From Burkholderiales bacterium (GTDB taxonomy: Bacteria > Pseudomonadota > Gammaproteobacteria > Burkholderiales > Burkholderiaceae): DNA of 9,886 nt. Made by a program: the position numbers and the translations under genes. Shown here one piece after another: positions 7,182 through 9,886 of the stretch (position 1 is its first letter; every line of letters starts with the position of its first letter). The stretch spans positions 1-9,886 of the forward strand of contig CANBUA010000181.1 of assembly GCA_947372535.1 (NCBI GenBank), written 5' to 3'. A model generated the notes under the pieces. That model saw only the letters and a program-made list of their open reading frames with translations. It searched no databases and was not told where the DNA came from.

Positions 7182-7740
7182 TGTCCGGCTTCTGGCTGGC
7201 GTGACCAGTCTGGCGATGACCGCCGCTTGCTTGGTCGGTTGCGGCGGAATGCATGGCGACGGCCGTGACAAGGCTGCATCAGCCAGCACACCTGCCAACC
7301 CTGTTGGTAGCACCGGCAGTACCACGCAGGCCGCCACCGGCAAGACCGCGCCGGCATCCCAAAGCAGCAAGCTCAAATCAGAGCCTGCCCCGCGCCTTGG
7401 CCCACCGGGCAAGCCTCGCAATTGGGCACAGGTGCGCGAGCAGGCAGCGCACCGCCTGGTGGCCGCCAACCCCAACATCAGCTACACGGGCAAGGTGCCC
7501 GATGTACTGCTGGCGATTCCGGTGTTCTCCATCCAGCTCAATGGCGACGGCTCGATCCGCTACATCGACGTGATGCGCTATCCGCACCAGGCCCGCGACA
7601 CGGTGGAAATCGCGAAGGCGGCTTTGCACCGCGCGGAGCCTTTCGGTGATGTCTCGCACCTGCCCAAGCCATGGCGTTTCACCGAAACCTTCCTGTTCAA
7701 CGACCAGCGCAAGTTCAAGCCACTGACGCTGGACCGTTGA
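7168..7740 (+). CDS. Putative lipoprotein with a TonB C-terminal-like domain
   Basis: The 190-residue product starts with a lipoprotein signal: MLCVDVR, a hydrophobic stretch, and the lipobox LVGC with Cys25; Gly follows, which favours outer-membrane sorting. Residues 26-80 form a Ser/Thr/Ala/Pro/Lys-rich linker. The folded end (about 84-190) has the strand order of a TonB C-terminal domain: [20 protein letters not shown] (116-135, beta strands around a DGSI turn), a helix [17 protein letters not shown] (144-160) with the RA-PF pattern of TonB proteins, and a last strand [11 protein letters not shown] (169-179). Assignment to this fold is inference from pattern. It is not a classical TonB because it lacks an N-terminal membrane anchor helix of that type and a long Pro-rich spacer. 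The ATG overlaps the uvrC end by 14 bp, which suggests translational coupling. The longer frame starting at 6967 lies inside uvrC and lacks a signal peptide. Confidence 0.75.
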   Translation: MLCVDVRLLAGVTSLAMTAACLVGCGGMHGDGRDKAASASTPANPVGSTGSTTQAATGKTAPASQSSKLKSEPAPRLGPPGKPRNWAQVREQAAHRLVAANPNISYTGKVPDVLLAIPVFSIQLNGDGSIRYIDVMRYPHQARDTVEIAKAALHRAEPFGDVSHLPKPWRFTETFLFNDQRKFKPLTLDR

Positions 7741-7832
7741 ACGGCTGTACCCACAGCAGCCTGTTGAATCACCTGCAATAAAGCTGATGCCTGACCGTGT
7801 GCGTTTGCCATTGACAAGGCACAATCGAGCCC

Positions 7833-8402
7833 ATGTTCTGGAACCTGCCCACCCTGCTCACGTGGGCGCGGATCGTCGCGATCCCGCTGATCGTGGGTGT
7901 GTTTTACCTGCATCTGCCCCCGGCAGAAATGAATGCGCTAGCGTGCTTCCTGTTCGTGGTGGTGGCCCTGACCGATTGGCTCGATGGCTGGCTGGCCCGC
8001 CGCTGGAACCAGACCTCGTCGTTCGGGGCATTCCTTGATCCCGTGGCCGACAAGTTCCTGGTTTGCGCCTCTTTGCTGATCCTGCTGCAGTTGGGGCGCG
8101 TCAACGCCATCGTGGCGCTGATCATCATCGGTCGCGAGATCGCGATCTCAGCCTTGCGTGAGTGGATGGCGCAGATCGGCGCCTCCAAGAGCGTGGCCGT
8201 TCACATGGTCGGCAAGCTCAAGACCGGTGCACAGATGGCGGCGATCACCTTGCTGCTGTTCGACGGTGAGCTGGGCACGCCGCTGTTGCACACCCGGGTG
8301 CTGGGCACTTGGCTCATCTACATCGCCTGTGGTTTGACGGTCTGGTCCATGGCGTATTACCTGCGCAAGTCCATCCCGGACATCGTCGCCAAGTCCCGCT
8401 GA
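7833..8402 (+). CDS. pgsA: CDP-diacylglycerol--glycerol-3-phosphate 3-phosphatidyltransferase PgsA
   Basis: The 189-residue inner-membrane enzyme makes phosphatidylglycerophosphate from CDP-diacylglycerol and glycerol 3-phosphate, the committed step to phosphatidylglycerol and cardiolipin. The CDP-alcohol phosphotransferase motif D-x2-DG-x2-AR-x8-G-x3-D-x3-D is complete: D48, D51, G52, A55, R56, G65, D69, D73. PgsA-type features also include the start [11 protein letters not shown] (4-14), GREI (100-103) and GKLKTGAQ (127-134). Hydrophobic segments near 14-27, 34-47, 75-100, 133-143 and 157-176 fit the five or six membrane helices of the family. Length is standard. The ATG at 7833 follows the lipoprotein gene by 92 bp, with only a weak ribosome binding site. 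Next to uvrC, as in many proteobacteria (E. coli uvrY-uvrC-pgsA), although here a lipoprotein gene is inserted between them. Confidence 0.96.
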   Translation: MFWNLPTLLTWARIVAIPLIVGVFYLHLPPAEMNALACFLFVVVALTDWLDGWLARRWNQTSSFGAFLDPVADKFLVCASLLILLQLGRVNAIVALIIIGREIAISALREWMAQIGASKSVAVHMVGKLKTGAQMAAITLLLFDGELGTPLLHTRVLGTWLIYIACGLTVWSMAYYLRKSIPDIVAKSR

Positions 8403-8403
8403 A

Positions 8404-8429
8404 CCCCTGAATGCGCCGCATGCAAGGGG
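8404..8429 (+). terminator. Possible hairpin after pgsA
   Basis: CCCCT (8404-8408) can pair with AGGGG (8425-8429), and between them ATGC (8411-8414) pairs with GCAT (8418-8421) around GCC. The structure starts two bases after the pgsA stop. No T-tract follows, so termination would be weak or Rho-assisted; it may instead protect the 3' end. Confidence 0.35.
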
Positions 8430-8631
8430 GCGTGTCATTGCAGAATGCGCCCTGCCTGTCAAGCGTGCATCCACGCCCCTGGAAGCGATGGAGTGCTTAA
8501 GTATTGGGCATAGAATCAAATCGGTTGAGCGACAACCAAGGTCTGTCTTTAGACAATGCGGTGGGCCCGAACCAGTGCCTCTTGCAGCGTTGTCGGAGTC
8601 GTTTTTTGGCACCTTCCAGAGGGGATTTTTC
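8426..8631 (+). promoter_or_regulatory. hupB upstream region with inverted repeats and a candidate -10 box
   Basis: About 200 bp without a credible gene. GGGGCGTG (8427-8434) and CACGCCCC (8472-8479) form an 8-bp inverted repeat 37 bases apart. TAGAAT at 8511-8516 is the best -10 candidate (five of six); no good -35 is present at 16-18 bp. If it is used, the leader would be about 110 nt and could fold: CGACAAC (8530-8536) pairs with GTTGTCG (8589-8595) and encloses the short repeat TGTCT-TT-AGACA (8544-8555). A T6 run lies at 8602-8607. Activity as promoter or regulatory leader is inference. Confidence 0.35.
8618..8625 (+). promoter_or_regulatory. Ribosome binding site fixing the GTG start of hupB
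   Basis: AGAGGGGA ends six bases before GTG 8632. This strong site, together with the fact that HU proteins begin with M-N-K-S/T-E-L, overrides the longer in-frame reading from 8488. Confidence 0.85.
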
Positions 8632-8904
8632 GTGAACAAGTCCGAGTTGATTGATCACATCGCCACGCAGGCTGACATTTCCAAAGCGGCGGCCGGGCGT
8701 GCACTGGAGGCCGTGATTGGTGGTGTGCGCACCACGCTGAAAAAAGGCGGCACCGTGTCGCTGGTGGGCTTCGGGACCTTCGCGGTCACCACGCGCGCTG
8801 CGCGCACTGGCCGTAACCCTCGCACAGGCGAGCCCATCAAGATCAAAAAAGCAAAGTTGCCAAAGTTCCGGCCAGGCAAGGCCCTCAAGGACGCTTTGAA
8901 CTAA
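8632..8904 (+). CDS. hupB: DNA-binding protein HU
   Basis: The 90-residue product is a nucleoid-associated HU protein that binds and bends DNA as a dimer. It starts with [20 protein letters not shown], the two-helix dimerisation part, then shows the family signature VGFGTFAV (45-52) and the DNA-binding beta arm around [11 protein letters not shown] (61-71), including the intercalating Pro63. It ends [10 protein letters not shown]. The length is exactly that of E. coli HU. The start is GTG at 8632, chosen from the ribosome binding site and family N-terminus. Location before ppiD matches the hupB-ppiD order of E. coli, which supports the hupB name over hupA; the lon gene that precedes hupB in E. 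coli is absent here, replaced by pgsA. Integration host factor is excluded by the arm sequence and length. Confidence 0.95.
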   Translation: MNKSELIDHIATQADISKAAAGRALEAVIGGVRTTLKKGGTVSLVGFGTFAVTTRAARTGRNPRTGEPIKIKKAKLPKFRPGKALKDALN

Positions 8905-8907
8905 AAT
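8902..8907 (+). promoter_or_regulatory. Candidate -10 box for the tRNA-Val gene, overlapping the hupB stop
   Basis: TAAAAT overlaps the hupB TAA stop and is followed by a GC-rich discriminator (AGCGGCCG), typical of stable-RNA promoters under stringent control. No acceptable -35 is seen at 16-18 bp, so the tRNA may instead be processed from the hupB transcript. Confidence 0.3.
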
Positions 8908-8926
8908 AGCGGCCGAACACACTATC

Positions 8927-9002
8927 GGGTGCTTAGCTCAGTTGGTAGAGCGGCGCCCTTACAAGGCGTAGGTCGGGGGTTCGAGCCCCTCAGCACCCAC
9001 CA
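8927..9002 (+). tRNA. tRNA-Val (anticodon UAC)
   Basis: A complete 76-base cloverleaf: acceptor GGGTGCT with AGCACCC (all seven pairs), D-stem GCTC/GAGC with loop AGTTGGTA, anticodon stem GCGCC/GGCGT with loop CTTACAA giving anticodon TAC, variable loop AGGTC, and T-stem GGGGG/CCCTC (one G-U) with loop TTCGAGC. The discriminator is A and the CCA end is encoded. It reads GUA and, with usual wobble modification, other valine codons. It lies 22 bases after the hupB stop and 10 bases before a hairpin terminator. Confidence 0.98.
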
Positions 9003-9012
9003 ACCGATACAC

Positions 9013-9044
9013 GGCAAAGGCGAACTCAGGTTCGCCTTTGTGCC
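9013..9044 (+). terminator. Hairpin terminator after tRNA-Val
   Basis: A perfect 10-bp stem AAAGGCGAAC (9016-9025) with GTTCGCCTTT (9030-9039) encloses TCAG, and C9015-G9040 extends it. The T-rich part is in the 3' arm; only a short non-T tail follows. The A-rich 5' arm makes it potentially active in both directions. It would end the hupB/tRNA transcript before ppiD. Confidence 0.7.
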
Positions 9045-9106
9045 ATTCCAAGCTGCACAAAAACACGCCTTTCAAGGCTGCTAAGCAGGACCACCATAGG
9101 CCCGAC

Positions 9107-9886
9107 ATGTTTGATTTTGTTCGCAACAACTCACGTATTTTTCTCGGTGTGCTGGTTGTTCTGATTGCGCTGTCGTTCATCGGCGGGGCCATGCAGGGCT
9201 ATGACAACTTCTTCAACGACAGCCAGGTCGTGGCCAAGGTGGCAGGACAGAAGGTGACCGATGGTGAGCTGGATCTGGCGCATCGTCGCTTGGTGGAGCG
9301 GATCAAGTCCCAACAGCCCAATGCGGATTCGAGCAAGCTCGACGCACCGGAGGTCAAGCGCAGCGCCCTCGACAGCCTGCTGATGGACAAGATCATGTTT
9401 TCCGCAGTGAATGACCAGCACCTGCAGGTGCCGGATTCACGAGTCCTGCGCTTGTTTTCGACCTCACCTGATTTCTCTGCGCTGCGAAATGCAGATGGTT
9501 CGCTCAACACGAAACTGCTTGAAGCACAGGGCATCACCTCGGCTCAATTCGCCGAGCGCATGCGCCAACAGATCTCCTTGTCTCAAGTCACGGGCGGCGT
9601 CGAGGGCACCGCTTCGGCCTCTTCAGCGGCCAACAAGATTGCCGTGGAATCTTTGTTCCAGGTGCGTGATGTTCAGTGGATGAAATTCGAATCCAAGAGC
9701 TATGCAGCGGCATTGAACCCGACGTCAGAGCAGCTCAAAAAATTCTTCGACGAACCGGCTCAGGCTTCTGCATTCATGATGCCTGAGCGCGCTGACGTTC
9801 AGTATGTGGTACTCGATCTTGATGCTCTCAAAAGCCGTGTTTCGGTGAGCGAAGAAGAGCTGCGCAAGTACTACCAAGAGAACCTC
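9107..9886 (+). CDS. ppiD: Periplasmic folding chaperone PpiD, N-terminal part
   Basis: The frame is open from ATG 9107 to the window end, giving the first 260 residues of a protein that usually has about 620-640. PpiD is an inner-membrane-anchored periplasmic chaperone with a parvulin-type domain, associated with the SecYEG exit site. Visible parts: a short cytoplasmic start MFDFVRNNSR, one membrane anchor (about 11-29), then the SurA-like N-terminal chaperone region, with KVAGQKVTDGELDLAHRR (44-61), a helix LDSLLMDKIMFSAV (88-101) and ITSAQFAERMRQQIS (143-157), which are typical of PpiD/SurA proteins. The parvulin domain would lie beyond the edge, so its state is unknown. AGG at 9098-9100 is six bases before the ATG. 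Third codon positions look less GC-rich than in uvrC. Position after hupB and tRNA-Val supports the identification. Confidence 0.92.
   Translation, partial: MFDFVRNNSRIFLGVLVVLIALSFIGGAMQGYDNFFNDSQVVAKVAGQKVTDGELDLAHRRLVERIKSQQPNADSSKLDAPEVKRSALDSLLMDKIMFSAVNDQHLQVPDSRVLRLFSTSPDFSALRNADGSLNTKLLEAQGITSAQFAERMRQQISLSQVTGGVEGTASASSAANKIAVESLFQVRDVQWMKFESKSYAAALNPTSEQLKKFFDEPAQASAFMMPERADVQYVVLDLDALKSRVSVSEEELRKYYQENL

Noticed and set aside
5142..7478. A 778-codon open frame on the minus strand opposite uvrC
   Set aside because: It lies antisense to a secure uvrC gene, its translation is rich in His, Gln, Ala and Leu as expected from the reverse of GC-biased codons, it shows no domain I recognise, and it would overlap earP's start.
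7811..7816. TTGACA upstream of pgsA
   Set aside because: At 16-18 bp spacing the -10 would fall within the pgsA coding sequence and the bases there do not resemble one.
8488..8631. N-terminal extension of the HU reading frame
   Set aside because: The 48 extra residues have no counterpart in HU proteins, while the GTG at 8632 has a strong ribosome binding site and restores the exact family N-terminus.
1..9886. Mobile elements, CRISPR arrays or defence genes
   Set aside because: No transposase, integrase, regularly spaced repeats, terminal inverted repeats or target-site duplications were seen, and tRNA-Val is not followed by an integrase or a repeated 3' end inside the window.

Overview
This window is a compact block of mostly housekeeping genes from a high-GC betaproteobacterium, most likely order Burkholderiales (Comamonadaceae or a related lineage). 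The assignment rests on three points. Elongation factor P carries arginine at position 32 and lies beside its rhamnosyltransferase gene earP. The gene order hupB - tRNA-Val - ppiD is intact. Most reading frames use G or C at third codon positions. This is inferred from gene content, not from a database search. I see no insertion sequence, phage gene, CRISPR array or obvious transferred island.

Layout. Positions 1-314 hold the 3' end of hemN (anaerobic coproporphyrinogen III oxidase). dusA (366-1439, tRNA dihydrouridine synthase) and a lipoprotein of unknown function (1544-2188) follow on the plus strand. The lipoprotein gene converges on a response-regulator/diguanylate-cyclase gene (2190-3227, minus), with one base between the two stop codons. 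Next on the minus strand come efp (3378-3932) with a strong UUCG-loop terminator, and earP (4003-5208). earP diverges from uvrC (5235-7181, plus) across 26 bp. uvrC overlaps a second small lipoprotein gene (7168-7740) with a TonB-C-like end, and pgsA (7833-8402) follows. After a 229-bp gap with several inverted repeats come hupB (8632-8904), a tRNA-Val with anticodon UAC (8927-9002), a hairpin terminator (9013-9044) and the 5' part of ppiD (9107 to the window end).

How the genes fit together. earP and efp form one functional unit: EarP transfers rhamnose from dTDP-rhamnose to Arg32 of EF-P, which lets EF-P relieve ribosome stalling at polyproline. The other genes serve separate cell functions: haem synthesis, tRNA modification, nucleotide excision repair, phospholipid synthesis, nucleoid structure, periplasmic folding and c-di-GMP signalling.

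Novelty. I found no convincing undescribed multi-gene system. The best candidates for new biology are the two uncharacterised lipoproteins, the very tight earP/uvrC divergent start region without clear Shine-Dalgarno sequences, and the structured region upstream of hupB.
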